From Intestinibacter bartlettii (GTDB lineage: Bacteria; Bacillota; Clostridia; Peptostreptococcales; Peptostreptococcaceae): DNA of 64,000 bases. Made by a program: the position numbers and the translations under genes. Under the pieces are notes generated by a model, which saw only the letters and a program-made list of their open reading frames with translations, had not been told where the DNA came from and did not search any database. Shown here piece after piece: positions 54,607 to 63,141 of the stretch. Within the stretch, counting starts at the first letter, position 1, and the number at the start of each line of letters is the position of its first letter. The stretch is taken from NCBI RefSeq assembly GCF_000154445.1, contig NZ_DS499566.1; one strand, 5' to 3'.

Positions 54607-55873
54607 AGATAAAGACATTCAAAATATATTAGAGGAAGAATTGGTTCAAAGGGAAAATATAAATTCTAAAAATAATCTGCCTTTTAAATATAGCATAAAT
54701 ATAAAAGAAAACATATTAAATTTAGATATATATAATTATCTAGATTTAGCTATTAGAAATAATAAAAAAAGAAGATTTTTATTTGTATCGAAAGTTTTAG
54801 GCAAACACTTACCATGCAGGGTATGTGATATGGACAATCTAGGTAAAGATATAGTAAAAGTATATGAAAAAAAGCAAGACTACTTAAACTCTGGGGTTGT
54901 AATATCATTTGCTGAGACGGGAACAGCCTTAGGTCATAGTGTTTTTAATTATATAAATGCAGATTATGAATTTATACATACGACTAGAGAAAAGGTTAAA
55001 AATAAAGAATCACTGCATTTTTTAGAAGAACATTCACATGCGACAAATCACAATCTTTATTATGAGGATTTAAAATATCTAAAAGATAAAGAAGAGATAA
55101 TATTAGTCGATGATGAGATAACGACAGGAAATACTTGTATCAATTTAATAAAAAAGATAAATGAATTATTTCCTAAGAAAAGATATACAATATGCTCTAT
55201 ATTAAACTGGATGAACGACGAAGCTTTTGATAGATTTAAAAAATTAGAACAAGAAGTAAATTGTAAAATAAACTTTGTATATCTTTTCTCTGGCGATTTT
55301 GAATTTAAATGTGATGAAGAAAAAGTAGAAAATATAATAAAATGCAGTGAAAATAAAGATAATATTAGATTTAAAAATAAAGATTTAAAAGTATCTTATA
55401 CTTATATAGATATGAAAAAATACGAACATAATAAAAAATACCTAAAATATACAGGACGATTTGGAATAAATAAAGAAGATCAAAAGAACTTATTAGATAC
55501 AGTAAAAAAAGAAAGTCTTAAATTTAGTATTGATTATGATGAGAAGATTTTATTCTTGGGGACTGAGGAATTTATGTACATACCTATGCTTTTTGCAAAA
55601 CAATTTGAAGATAAGGATGTATACTACCACTCAACAACACGCAGTCCAATAGTAGAGTTTGATAAAGAGGGCTATCCAATAAAGAGCAAATTTACACATA
55701 ATAGTCTTTATAATAAAGATATATTTAATTATATATACAATATTGATAAATACGATTATGATAAATGCTTTTTATTTTGCGAATTAGATAAAGAAAAGAA
55801 AGAATTTAAAGAAATCATAAATGTATTTTCGAATACTTCTATAAAAGAGCTAAATATAGTTATGTTTAAATAA
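54587..55873 (+). CDS. Phosphoribosyltransferase with C-terminal TRSP domain
   Basis: This 428-residue protein carries a PRTase domain in its first half. The PRPP loop is EIILVDDEITTGNTC (about 172-186), and VVISFAETGTALGHSVFNYI (about 104-123) is the pyrophosphate-side loop. The second half (FLGTEEFMYIPMLFAKQFED, then YYHSTTRSPI) is the TRSP domain that accompanies this PRTase in Ter clusters. It is predicted to attach or remove ribose-5-phosphate in biosynthesis of a nucleoside-like product. It overlaps the CitE-like gene and is followed by the StiP-like gene. Confidence 0.87.
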   Translation: MSLLKFKDKDIQNILEEELVQRENINSKNNLPFKYSINIKENILNLDIYNYLDLAIRNNKKRRFLFVSKVLGKHLPCRVCDMDNLGKDIVKVYEKKQDYLNSGVVISFAETGTALGHSVFNYINADYEFIHTTREKVKNKESLHFLEEHSHATNHNLYYEDLKYLKDKEEIILVDDEITTGNTCINLIKKINELFPKKRYTICSILNWMNDEAFDRFKKLEQEVNCKINFVYLFSGDFEFKCDEEKVENIIKCSENKDNIRFKNKDLKVSYTYIDMKKYEHNKKYLKYTGRFGINKEDQKNLLDTVKKESLKFSIDYDEKILFLGTEEFMYIPMLFAKQFEDKDVYYHSTTRSPIVEFDKEGYPIKSKFTHNSLYNKDIFNYIYNIDKYDYDKCFLFCELDKEKKEFKEIINVFSNTSIKELNIVMFK

Positions 55874-55946
55874 AATCATATACTAGATGATTTGTTTATA
55901 CAAAAATAAAGTAGGGATATTAAAAATAATTCAAAGGGAGAATAAT

Positions 55947-57039
55947 ATGAAGGAATTTTCAACATATAAAAAAGACGATGTGATTTTTTTATTAAAAGAT
56001 ATATCGGATATGATAGTAGAAGAAGATAATATGACTAGGGAAAAAAAGATACAAAGTGGCACACATTACTCAGAGATGATACCCATAGAATATCAGGTAA
56101 GCGATGAATACTTAAATTTATATAGAACAAAATTAAAAGAAAACAAAGAAAAACTTGCATTTGCAATTGGTGTAATGAGTGAGAAAATTTTAAAAAGACA
56201 TGATAAAAATGTAGTGTTAGTTTCGCTGGCTAGAGCTGGTACTCCGATTGGTATATTAGCTAAACGATATATAAAACAAAGATATAATTTAGACTTGCCA
56301 CATTATACAATTTCTATAATAAGAGACAGAGGTATAGATATAAATGCAATTAAATACATAATAAATAAACATAAAGATAGCTCAAAAATACAATTTATAG
56401 ATGGATGGACGGGAAAAGGCACAATAGCAAATGAACTTAAAAAAGCATGTGATGAACTTGAAGGGATTTTTAATATGAAATTTGATTCATCACTTGCAGT
56501 TTTAGCAGATCCTTGTGGTTATTCAAATGTATATGGGATTAGAGAGGATTTTTTGATTCCAAGTGCTTGCTTAAATTCGACAGTAAGTGGCCTTGTAAGC
56601 CGAACAGTTTTGAGAGATGACTTAATAGGAAAAGACGATTTTCATGGGGCAAAATTTTATAAAGAGTTAAAATATGTCGATGAATCAAACAACTACTTTA
56701 GATACTATTTCAGCTTGTTTTAAAAATGAATACCAAAATATAGATGAGAGTATGAAAGATTGGACTGAAGATATAATAACTAAAGTCGGTAATTGTGATG
56801 TTAAAAATATAAAACAAAAATACGATATAGAAGATGTAAATTTTATAAAACCAGGAGTTGGGGAAACTACAAGAGTTCTTTTACGAAGAATACCATATAA
56901 AATACTTGTAGATGATTTAAACAATCAAAAACTAAAGCATATACTTATTCTAGCTAAAGAAAAAAATGTAGAAGTAGAAGAATTCGATTTTAAGGCGTAT
57001 AGTTGCTGTGGAATAATCAAAAATATGAAGGATGTTTAA
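55947..57039 (+). CDS. StiP/PRTase-like protein with C-terminal PELOTA domain, frameshifted
   Basis: The first frame encodes the StiP (PF11202-type) domain: FAIGVMSEKILKRHDKNVVL, SLARAGTPIGILAKRYI, FIDGWTGKGTIANELKKACD and ADPCGYSNVYGIREDF. The second frame encodes a PELOTA_1-like RNA-binding tail: FIKPGVGETTRVLLRRIPYK and EVEEFDFKAYSCCGIIK. Removing one T from the T3 run at 56697-56699 joins them (SNNYLDTISACFK) into 363 residues, the usual two-domain form. The family is named after a stress-induced cysteine protease-like protein, but a PRTase-type reaction is also proposed. The start at 55947 follows AAGGGAG. Confidence 0.82.
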
Positions 57040-57040
57040 A

Positions 57041-57820
57041 ATGGTAGTATTTTCAGATTTAGATAGAAGCATAATATATTCAAAAAGATTTTTGGGAAAA
57101 GATAAAAGCGAGTTAGAAATTGAAATATATAAAAATGAAAATATATCTTATATATCTAAAAAAACAGTAAAATTGATTAAACAACTCCAAAAAAATATAG
57201 AATTTATACCGACTACTACAAGAAATATAGAACAATTTAAGAGAATAGAATTTTCAAAATACGATATAGACTTTAAATATGCAATAACTTCAAATGGCGG
57301 AAATATCTTAGTTAATGGCCAAATAGACAGTGAATATAAAGATTATATAAATCAAAAACTAAAAAATAGCATACATATTGATGAAATAATGAAACTATTA
57401 GAAGAATATAAAAATATAAAGGGAATAAAAAAAATAAGGAAGGCAGATAATATCTTTGCATATATAGTAGTAGATAATAAAATTTTTGATTTGAAATATA
57501 TAGAGCTATTTATAAACAAAATAAAAGACTTAAATTGGGAAACGTATATAAATGGAACAAAAATATATTTTTTACCACAAGAACTAAAAAAATCTATGGC
57601 TATAAAATATATATGTGATAAGTTCGGTTATAAAAATACATTTGGTATTGGCGATTCAATTATGGACAAAGATATGCTTGACTTTTGTAGAAGTTCTTAT
57701 TTGCTTAGACATGGAGATTTAGTAAATTCACTAAGTAAAGAAAATAAATATATTATAAGCCGAGAATGTGGATTTAGGGGAAGTGAAGAAGTATTAAAAT
57801 ATATTATATCTTATAAGTAA
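57041..57820 (+). CDS. HAD-IIB family phosphatase of the Ter module
   Basis: A 259-residue haloacid-dehalogenase-type hydrolase. Motif I is VVFSDLDRS at the N-terminus (two Asp nucleophile and acid), motif II is the Thr of FIPTTTRN, motif III is the Lys of LKKSMAIKYICDKFG, and motif IV is GIGDSIMDKDML. A C2-type cap is inserted between motifs II and III. It would remove phosphate from a sugar- or nucleotide-like substrate, fitting the biosynthetic module. The ATG at 57041 is preferred; an ATG at 57032 lies within the preceding gene's end. It overlaps or abuts that gene, so the genes are translationally coupled. Confidence 0.87.
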   Translation: MVVFSDLDRSIIYSKRFLGKDKSELEIEIYKNENISYISKKTVKLIKQLQKNIEFIPTTTRNIEQFKRIEFSKYDIDFKYAITSNGGNILVNGQIDSEYKDYINQKLKNSIHIDEIMKLLEEYKNIKGIKKIRKADNIFAYIVVDNKIFDLKYIELFINKIKDLNWETYINGTKIYFLPQELKKSMAIKYICDKFGYKNTFGIGDSIMDKDMLDFCRSSYLLRHGDLVNSLSKENKYIISRECGFRGSEEVLKYIISYK

Positions 57821-57841
57821 AATATAATATAAAATAATTTT

Positions 57842-57876
57842 AGAGGTTATCACGATATTTGTGACAACCTCTTTTA
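57842..57876 (+). terminator. Terminator of the Ter biosynthetic operon
   Basis: AGAGGTTATCAC and GTGACAACCTCT (one mismatch) followed by TTTT, 22 bases after the HAD gene. Confidence 0.8.
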
Positions 57877-57899
57877 ATATAAGGAAATATAATTTAGTT

Positions 57900-58115
57900 T
57901 TAAATCAATATAGGTTTATCGATATTAAATTTGCTTTTTTGAAAAGTTAATTTATTAAAATTGTTTAAAAAGTATTTATATATATCGCTAGATAATGGTT
58001 CAAAGTCGAAAGATAATTTGCAAACTTCGATTTCGTTTCCAGTTTTTCTAAAATATTCACAAATCCATTTTGGTTCTTCAAAATATATATTCATATTCGC
58101 AGTCACATTGTTCAT
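57900..58115 (-). CDS. Small hypothetical protein
   Basis: A 71-residue protein, MNNVTANMNIYFEEPKWICE at the start, with an aromatic-rich first half and a Phe/Leu-rich second half that includes SDIYKYFLNNFNKL. I do not recognise the family. An AGGAGG site lies 7 bases before the ATG, which supports a real gene. No signal peptide or membrane helix is visible. It is oriented opposite to the Ter operon and separated by a terminator. Confidence 0.6.
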   Translation of the reverse strand: MNNVTANMNIYFEEPKWICEYFRKTGNEIEVCKLSFDFEPLSSDIYKYFLNNFNKLTFQKSKFNIDKPILI

Positions 58116-58218
58116 ATCAAAACCTCCTAGACTAAATAATAAAGATTTAGTGTAATTCTTAATTAATAAGTATTCTGATAACTTACAAAGTATTCCAAAA
58201 ATAATAAATATATATAGA

Positions 58219-58255
58219 AAAAACTTGTACCAATCTAAAATTGATACAAGTTTTG
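58219..58255. terminator. Terminator between two minus-strand genes
   Basis: AAACTTGTACCAAT and ATTGATACAAGTTT (one mismatch) with A and T tracts on both sides. It would end the 58294-58704 minus-strand transcript. Confidence 0.75.
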
Positions 58256-58293
58256 TTGATTTTGAAAAAGTAAAACAATTTATAATTATAATT

Positions 58294-58704
58294 TTATCTT
58301 AACATTTTGTCTTCCCTGTCTAATATAACATCGACATCTACTTTTTCGTCGATTGCCTTTTTAATTGCTTCTTCTATAGTTTTACCAAGAGGCATTAAGT
58401 TTGTAGTATGATAAGATACTTTGTCTAGTGTTCCAAAACAAAATCTATATCCAGTTGAAAAACCAAATAATGTATAGTGACCATCATATTGTTCTTTTGC
58501 AATGTAGTCGGCAACTACTAAAGCTTGAGCAAGATCCATATTATCCATATTTTTGATAAATGTAAGATTATCAGTAGGTAATACTACTTTAACTGGATTA
58601 TCATCTAATTTTACCAATGCTTCATGAGAACTTATTTCTTTTAAATATACCCCTAAAGTATTTGAACTTCCATTATCATATAAAACTCTATCGCCGAATT
58701 GCAT
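58294..58704 (-). CDS. Hypothetical protein with possible N-terminal SH3-like beta barrel
   Basis: The 136-residue protein starts QFGDRVLYDNGSSNTLGVYL, a pattern of short beta strands that resembles small SH3-like barrels. A helical part follows (NMDLAQALVVADYIAKEQYD), then a C-terminal mixed domain with YRFCFGTLDKVSYHTTN. I do not recognise the family and give no function. AAGGGGGAAT precedes the ATG. It is monocistronic. Confidence 0.6.
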   Translation of the reverse strand: MQFGDRVLYDNGSSNTLGVYLKEISSHEALVKLDDNPVKVVLPTDNLTFIKNMDNMDLAQALVVADYIAKEQYDGHYTLFGFSTGYRFCFGTLDKVSYHTTNLMPLGKTIEEAIKKAIDEKVDVDVILDREDKMLR

Positions 58705-58892
58705 ATTTATTCCCCCTTCAAAAACGTTTCTTAAAGTATATAAGTAACTTATATTTTAATTATAGTCTAATTAATTTAGATTTTCAATAAAATAGTAGGT
58801 GAAATATATGTTAAAAAACATCAAAAAAAATTAGAAAAAAGATGAAATGTAATGGAAAAATAAATTTTATTGAAAAATGTAGTTATTTTTAA

Positions 58893-58913
58893 TTGACATT
58901 GATTATCATAATA
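58893..58913 (+). promoter_or_regulatory. Candidate Fur box overlapping the -35 of the NEAT operon
   Basis: GACATTGATTATCATAATA (58895-58913) agrees with the 19-base Fur consensus GATAATGATAATCATTATC at 14 positions. It overlaps TTGACA at 58893-58898, a possible -35; the -10 is unclear. This would repress the heme-uptake genes when iron is plentiful. Confidence 0.65.
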
Positions 58914-58953
58914 TGTTACTCTTATATTACAAAAAAAGAAAGTGAGGAGTAAC

Positions 58954-60732
58954 ATGATATTTAAAAACAAAAAATTCAAGACTGCTATGGCAACATTAGC
59001 TATTTTAACGATATTTGGGGGAACAGTAAGCAGTGCATATGCGGCAGAATTAACAAACAGCCAAAGTATATCTGTAAATGCAAGTGTTCAAAGAGTAGAA
59101 TTAAAAACAACTTTAAAACATGATACAGAAGACAAAGATTCATCTGCTAACTCATACCTAAAAGAAAGTTATTTAAAAATAGAAAACGGGAAAAGATATA
59201 TGGTTTTAGTTTTAAGTTCAGGTAAGATGATGAAATCAGTAGTTCCGAGTATAAATGGAGAAAGTGTAGAATATACTAATGACTTAGATGGAGACACTAG
59301 AACAATATCTTTCGAAATAAAATCTTTACAAGATGATATAAGAATTAACTTCCAAATAAATCCTTTTGGAAATTTTGTGGTTAATGCAAACTGTAGAGTT
59401 AAATCTGAAATAGTAACTGGTTCAACTGATAAAGAAGACAAAGATGATACAGTGACTGGACCAACACAAAAACCAGAGACTCCAGATAATAGTGACAAAG
59501 AAGATAAAGAAGATAAAGATGACAATACTTCTGACAAGGAAGATAAAGAAGACAAAGAAGATAAAGATGATACAGTAACTGGACCAACACAAAAACCGGA
59601 AACTCCAGATAATGACAACAAAGAAGATAATAAAGAAGAAGACAATAAAGAAGAAGACAAAGAAGACTCTTCAAACTCTACATATAAAAATGGATACTAC
59701 CAAGTAAAAAATATAGTAATATTAGATAACGAAGTAGGATACTCAATGGTTAGAGGTCTTTTAAATGAAACAAGTAACTTAGAAATAAGAGATGGAAAAT
59801 ACTACTTAACATTTGAAATGGGTCAAAGTAGTTTAATGAAAGACATAGTTATAAAAGCTAACTCTAAAGAGTTAAAATATACTAAGAAAAATGTAGGTAA
59901 TGATACTATAAGAATAACAGTTGAAATACCAAGTTTATCTTCAAAACTTAATATAAGTACATATGTAACTATGATGGGTAAAAATGTTGATTTCGATTTA
60001 AAATTAAATCAATCTACATTAAAATTTGTCAGCTCTAATGAGGAAGGTCAATTACCAGGAAATAACAACAATGCCGGAAATAACAATGGATCAAATGATT
60101 CAAACAATGATTCTAACACTGGAAATGATAACAATGCTGGTGGCAATATAACTGAAACTGTAAAAGGTAAACTTTACACTATAAAAAATGAAGTTATTCA
60201 TGAAAATCAAACTGGTAAAGAAATGGCTAGAAAATATTTAAATTCAACTTCAAAAATAGAAGAAATAAACGGAGAGCTTTATTTAACTCTTACATTTACA
60301 GGTACAGATTTAATGAACAATCATAAATTCTATGTAAATGGAAAATCTGTTAGTTATACTTCATCAACTTCAGGAAATAGCAAAAGCTACAGATTCAAAA
60401 TAAACTCATTAAACGACGATATAAAAGTAAGTGCTTTTATAGTTCCAATGAGTAGAAATGTTGAGTTCGGAGTTAAATTATTAAAAGATACTTATACATT
60501 TGTAAAAGATTTCGATGCATCAAATGATTCAAATAATGCTGGAAATGATTCAGATAACGGAAATGGTGGAAGCAACTTTGATGATATGATGAACGGCGGA
60601 GGAAACTTCGAAGGCTTTGAAGATGAAAAATTACCACAAACAGGTAGCGTAATAAATGCAGAAAGCATGTTAATGGGCGGAAGTTTAATAACAGCATTAG
60701 GTGCATTTGTAGGTAGAAGAAAAAGAAAGTAG
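58954..60732 (+). CDS. Cell-wall anchored three-NEAT-domain surface protein
   Basis: A 592-residue surface protein. Signal peptide (1-30, ending SSAYA), NEAT domain 1 (about 40-150), an acidic Asp/Lys/Glu repeat linker (about 155-240), NEAT 2 (about 245-358), an Asn/Ser/Gly linker, NEAT 3 (about 404-517), then LPQTG (560-564) with a hydrophobic helix and RRKRK tail for sortase anchoring. NEAT domains capture heme or hemoproteins in iron-limited hosts. None of the three shows the usual YxxxY heme motif; the region reads MGKNVDFDLKL or MSRNVEFGVKL. GAGGAG serves the ATG at 58954. It is the first gene of an iron-type operon behind a Fur box. Confidence 0.88.
   Translation: MIFKNKKFKTAMATLAILTIFGGTVSSAYAAELTNSQSISVNASVQRVELKTTLKHDTEDKDSSANSYLKESYLKIENGKRYMVLVLSSGKMMKSVVPSINGESVEYTNDLDGDTRTISFEIKSLQDDIRINFQINPFGNFVVNANCRVKSEIVTGSTDKEDKDDTVTGPTQKPETPDNSDKEDKEDKDDNTSDKEDKEDKEDKDDTVTGPTQKPETPDNDNKEDNKEEDNKEEDKEDSSNSTYKNGYYQVKNIVILDNEVGYSMVRGLLNETSNLEIRDGKYYLTFEMGQSSLMKDIVIKANSKELKYTKKNVGNDTIRITVEIPSLSSKLNISTYVTMMGKNVDFDLKLNQSTLKFVSSNEEGQLPGNNNNAGNNNGSNDSNNDSNTGNDNNAGGNITETVKGKLYTIKNEVIHENQTGKEMARKYLNSTSKIEEINGELYLTLTFTGTDLMNNHKFYVNGKSVSYTSSTSGNSKSYRFKINSLNDDIKVSAFIVPMSRNVEFGVKLLKDTYTFVKDFDASNDSNNAGNDSDNGNGGSNFDDMMNGGGNFEGFEDEKLPQTGSVINAESMLMGGSLITALGAFVGRRKRK
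59440..59613 (+). repeat. In-frame direct repeat in the acidic linker
   Basis: About 51 bases encoding KDDTVTGPTQKPETPDN occur twice, 123 bases (41 codons) apart (59440-59490 and 59563-59613), with only a few silent differences. Simple GAC/AAA/GAA-rich repeats fill the gap. It is likely to vary in length between strains. Confidence 0.8.
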
Positions 60733-60740
60733 GACATAAA

Positions 60741-61592
60741 ATGAAGAAGTTAAAGCATTTATTTACTATATTACTAACTATATTTTGTATAACTAACGTA
60801 AGTTATGCAGCAAGTTTAGATTATGGACTATACAACGTTAAAAATGATGTATACCATGAACAAGAACTCGGGATGAATATGGCTAGAACATATTTAAATC
60901 AAACTATGAGAGTTGATGCAAAAACTGATGGGACTTACTACTATACTGTAGAATTTAGTGGTACTGAATATATGAATAAACACAGAATATTAGTAAATGG
61001 TAGTCAGGTTAGTACTACTAAAAAATCAAATAGTTCTAATGGAACTATAAAATTAACTTTTAAAGTTAAATCTTTAAGCTCAAAAATAAAAGCTAGAATT
61101 TATGTTGATGCTATGGGAAGAGATGTTGAATTCCAAATAATACCTGATTTTAGCACTGCAAAATGTGTACAAAAATACAGTAAAAAAGAAACTACTAAAA
61201 CAGACAAAACTGATAAAACAAACAAAAGTGATAAAAAAGAAAATACAAAATCAGATTCTAAAAAAGAAGAATCTAAAAAAGAATCAACAAAATCTGATTC
61301 AGATAAAACTAAAGAAACTGAAAAAGTAGATACAGCTAAAGACTCTAAAAAAGATTCAGATAAAGAAAACGAAGAAAAGACTGAATCTAAAACAGAAGAA
61401 AAAGCAGAAGAGTCAAAAGAAGATACTAAAGAAGAAAAAGAAGATAAAACAGAAGAAAAAACTGAGACTGAAAAAGTAAGTGCAGAAAATACTGATGAAA
61501 AAAAATCTTCAAAAATGCCATTAATAATAGGTGGTGTTGCAGTTTTAGCAGTAGTTGGTGCGGTAGTAGTGTTTACTAAAAAGAGAAAATAG
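60741..61592 (+). CDS. Membrane-anchored single-NEAT-domain protein
   Basis: A 283-residue protein. Signal peptide (about 1-24, NVSYAASLDYG), one NEAT domain (about 25-140, with FSGTEYMNKHRILVNGSQVS and ARIYVDAMGRDVEFQI), a long Lys/Glu/Thr stalk (about 150-255), and a C-terminal helix MPLIIGGVAVLAVVGAVVVF followed by KKRK. No LPxTG-like motif precedes the helix, so it is probably membrane-tethered rather than wall-linked. It lies 8 bases after the first NEAT gene and next to a sortase. The NEAT domain closely resembles NEAT 3 of that protein. Confidence 0.85.
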   Translation: MKKLKHLFTILLTIFCITNVSYAASLDYGLYNVKNDVYHEQELGMNMARTYLNQTMRVDAKTDGTYYYTVEFSGTEYMNKHRILVNGSQVSTTKKSNSSNGTIKLTFKVKSLSSKIKARIYVDAMGRDVEFQIIPDFSTAKCVQKYSKKETTKTDKTDKTNKSDKKENTKSDSKKEESKKESTKSDSDKTKETEKVDTAKDSKKDSDKENEEKTESKTEEKAEESKEDTKEEKEDKTEEKTETEKVSAENTDEKKSSKMPLIIGGVAVLAVVGAVVVFTKKRK

Positions 61593-62156
61593 ATGCGAAA
61601 AAAGATAAGTACAATTTTGATTCTTGTGGGGATACTTATGATAGTAATCCCCCAAGGATTAAAATACTATTCAAGACAGGTAGAAAATAAAAGCATGCAA
61701 AAGTTTAAAAGTGAGCTTCAAGACAAAAGTGAAAGTCAAGATGAGGTAGAAGATAATTATAAACCGGGAGATGAAATCGCGATAATGAGAGTAAAATCTG
61801 TAGGTTTAGAAACGGTGATTGTAGAGGGCACAGACACCAAGTATTTGAAATATTATGCATGTCACTTTGAAGGAACTGCTATGCCAGGGGAAAATGGCAA
61901 TTTTTCTGTAGCTGGACATAGTAGCTATTTGTATAACCAAGTATTTAACGAACTACATAAAGTAAAAATAAACGACAAAATAGAGATTGAAAACACAAAG
62001 GGCATATTTAAATATAATATAACAGAAATATTTGATACAGAGGCTGAAAATACTTTTGTTTTAGATCAGGATACAAGTAAAAAAGAGATAACTTTAGTTA
62101 CATGTACTGATGGAGGAAAAAAACGACTTATTATAAAAGGAGAAATTAAAGAATAA
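61593..62156 (+). CDS. Sortase (class D-like)
   Basis: A 187-residue transpeptidase. N-terminal membrane anchor (STILILVGILMIVIPQGL), and the sortase barrel with catalytic His in VAGHSSYL, Cys in LVTCTD and Arg in KKRLIIKG. It joins surface proteins bearing an LPxTG-type signal to the wall; the three-NEAT protein two genes upstream is the obvious client. The start immediately follows the NEAT 2 gene's stop. The class is assigned from overall length and TLVTC; class B is possible. Confidence 0.87.
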   Translation: MRKKISTILILVGILMIVIPQGLKYYSRQVENKSMQKFKSELQDKSESQDEVEDNYKPGDEIAIMRVKSVGLETVIVEGTDTKYLKYYACHFEGTAMPGENGNFSVAGHSSYLYNQVFNELHKVKINDKIEIENTKGIFKYNITEIFDTEAENTFVLDQDTSKKEITLVTCTDGGKKRLIIKGEIKE

Positions 62157-62180
62157 ATATTTCTTCATTATATTTCTCTT

Positions 62181-62207
62181 AAATTTTGAATCTTATTCAA
62201 AATATAA
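62181..62207 (+). repeat. AT-rich inverted repeat after the sortase gene
   Basis: ATTTTGAA, loop TCTTA, TTCAAAAT at 62183-62203. It is a weak hairpin that may partly separate the surface-protein genes from the ABC genes. Confidence 0.4.
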
Positions 62208-62268
62208 ATTTGAAAATAATGACAATTAATATAAATAAACATTTATAAGACAGGAAAGAGGAACAAAA

Positions 62269-63141
62269 TTGAAAAAGATTTTATGTTTAATATCGATTTT
62301 GATGGTTACTTTTTCAGTAATTGGATGCTCATCTAGCGAGGTAGATAGTTCTAAAGAACAAGCTACATCAAAAGATGAAAAACAAGTAGTAGTAGCTACA
62401 TCAGTTGCAATTACTGAAATATTAGATAGGTTAGGTGTAGAAGTTAGTGGTGTACCACAAACTAGCTATGAACTTCCAGAAAGTGCAAAAGGTGCTACGG
62501 AAATTGGAAGTCCAATGAATCCAGATATGGAAATAATAAAATCACTAAATCCAACAGACGTAATATGTGTTGATACTTTAGGAAGTGATTTTGAAAAACA
62601 ATTTGAAGAAAACAATATAAATGCTGATTTTTATAATCTAAGCAATGTAGACGGATTAAAAGAAACAATAGCTGCTTTAGGAGAAAAATTCAATAAACAA
62701 GATAAAGCAAATGAAATATTAGATGAAATAAAAGAAGTAGAAAATAAAGTTAATTCTAATAAAAAATCTGATGATAAGATCTTAGTATTATTTGGAGCAC
62801 CAGGAAGTGTAATGGTAGCTACGGACAAAAGTTATATAGGAAACTTAGTCGAGTTAGCTGGAGGAAATAATATATTCTCAAATGCAACTAGCTCATTTAC
62901 TCAAATAAACTTAGAAGAAATAATAAAGTTAAATCCAGATAAAATATTAGTTATGACTCATGCCGTTCCAGAGGCTGCAAAAAAATCTGTAGAAGAAGAA
63001 TTAAGTAAAGACCTTTGGAAAAATGTAAATGCAGTTAAAAATAACGATATAACTTATTTAGAAAATGGTTATTTCGGAATGAGTGCAAACTTACAAATAG
63101 TTGAGGCAGTAGAAAAATTAGGAGATATATTATATGAGTAA
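62269..63141 (+). CDS. Heme/iron ABC transporter substrate-binding lipoprotein (IsdE-like)
   Basis: A 290-residue lipoprotein of the helical-backbone periplasmic-binding family. The signal peptide ends in VIGCSSSE, giving a lipobox Cys. The mature domain shows VVATSVAITEILDRLGVEVS, EIGSPMNPDMEIIKSLNPT, and LEEIIKLNPDKILVMTH, as in IsdE and siderophore-binding proteins. It would accept heme from the NEAT proteins and deliver it to the permease whose gene overlaps its end by 8 bases. Start is TTG, with AGAGGAAC ahead. The ligand is inferred from context. Confidence 0.9.
   Translation: MKKILCLISILMVTFSVIGCSSSEVDSSKEQATSKDEKQVVVATSVAITEILDRLGVEVSGVPQTSYELPESAKGATEIGSPMNPDMEIIKSLNPTDVICVDTLGSDFEKQFEENNINADFYNLSNVDGLKETIAALGEKFNKQDKANEILDEIKEVENKVNSNKKSDDKILVLFGAPGSVMVATDKSYIGNLVELAGGNNIFSNATSSFTQINLEEIIKLNPDKILVMTHAVPEAAKKSVEEELSKDLWKNVNAVKNNDITYLENGYFGMSANLQIVEAVEKLGDILYE

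Noticed and set aside
59440..59613. Possible CRISPR-like repeat array
   Set aside because: Only two copies, in frame inside a coding region, with no spacer pattern. It is a protein linker repeat.
59169..59674. Long minus-strand frames of Leu/Ser/Tyr in the NEAT gene
   Set aside because: They are the antisense of the acidic Asp/Lys/Glu repeat linker, without ribosome sites.
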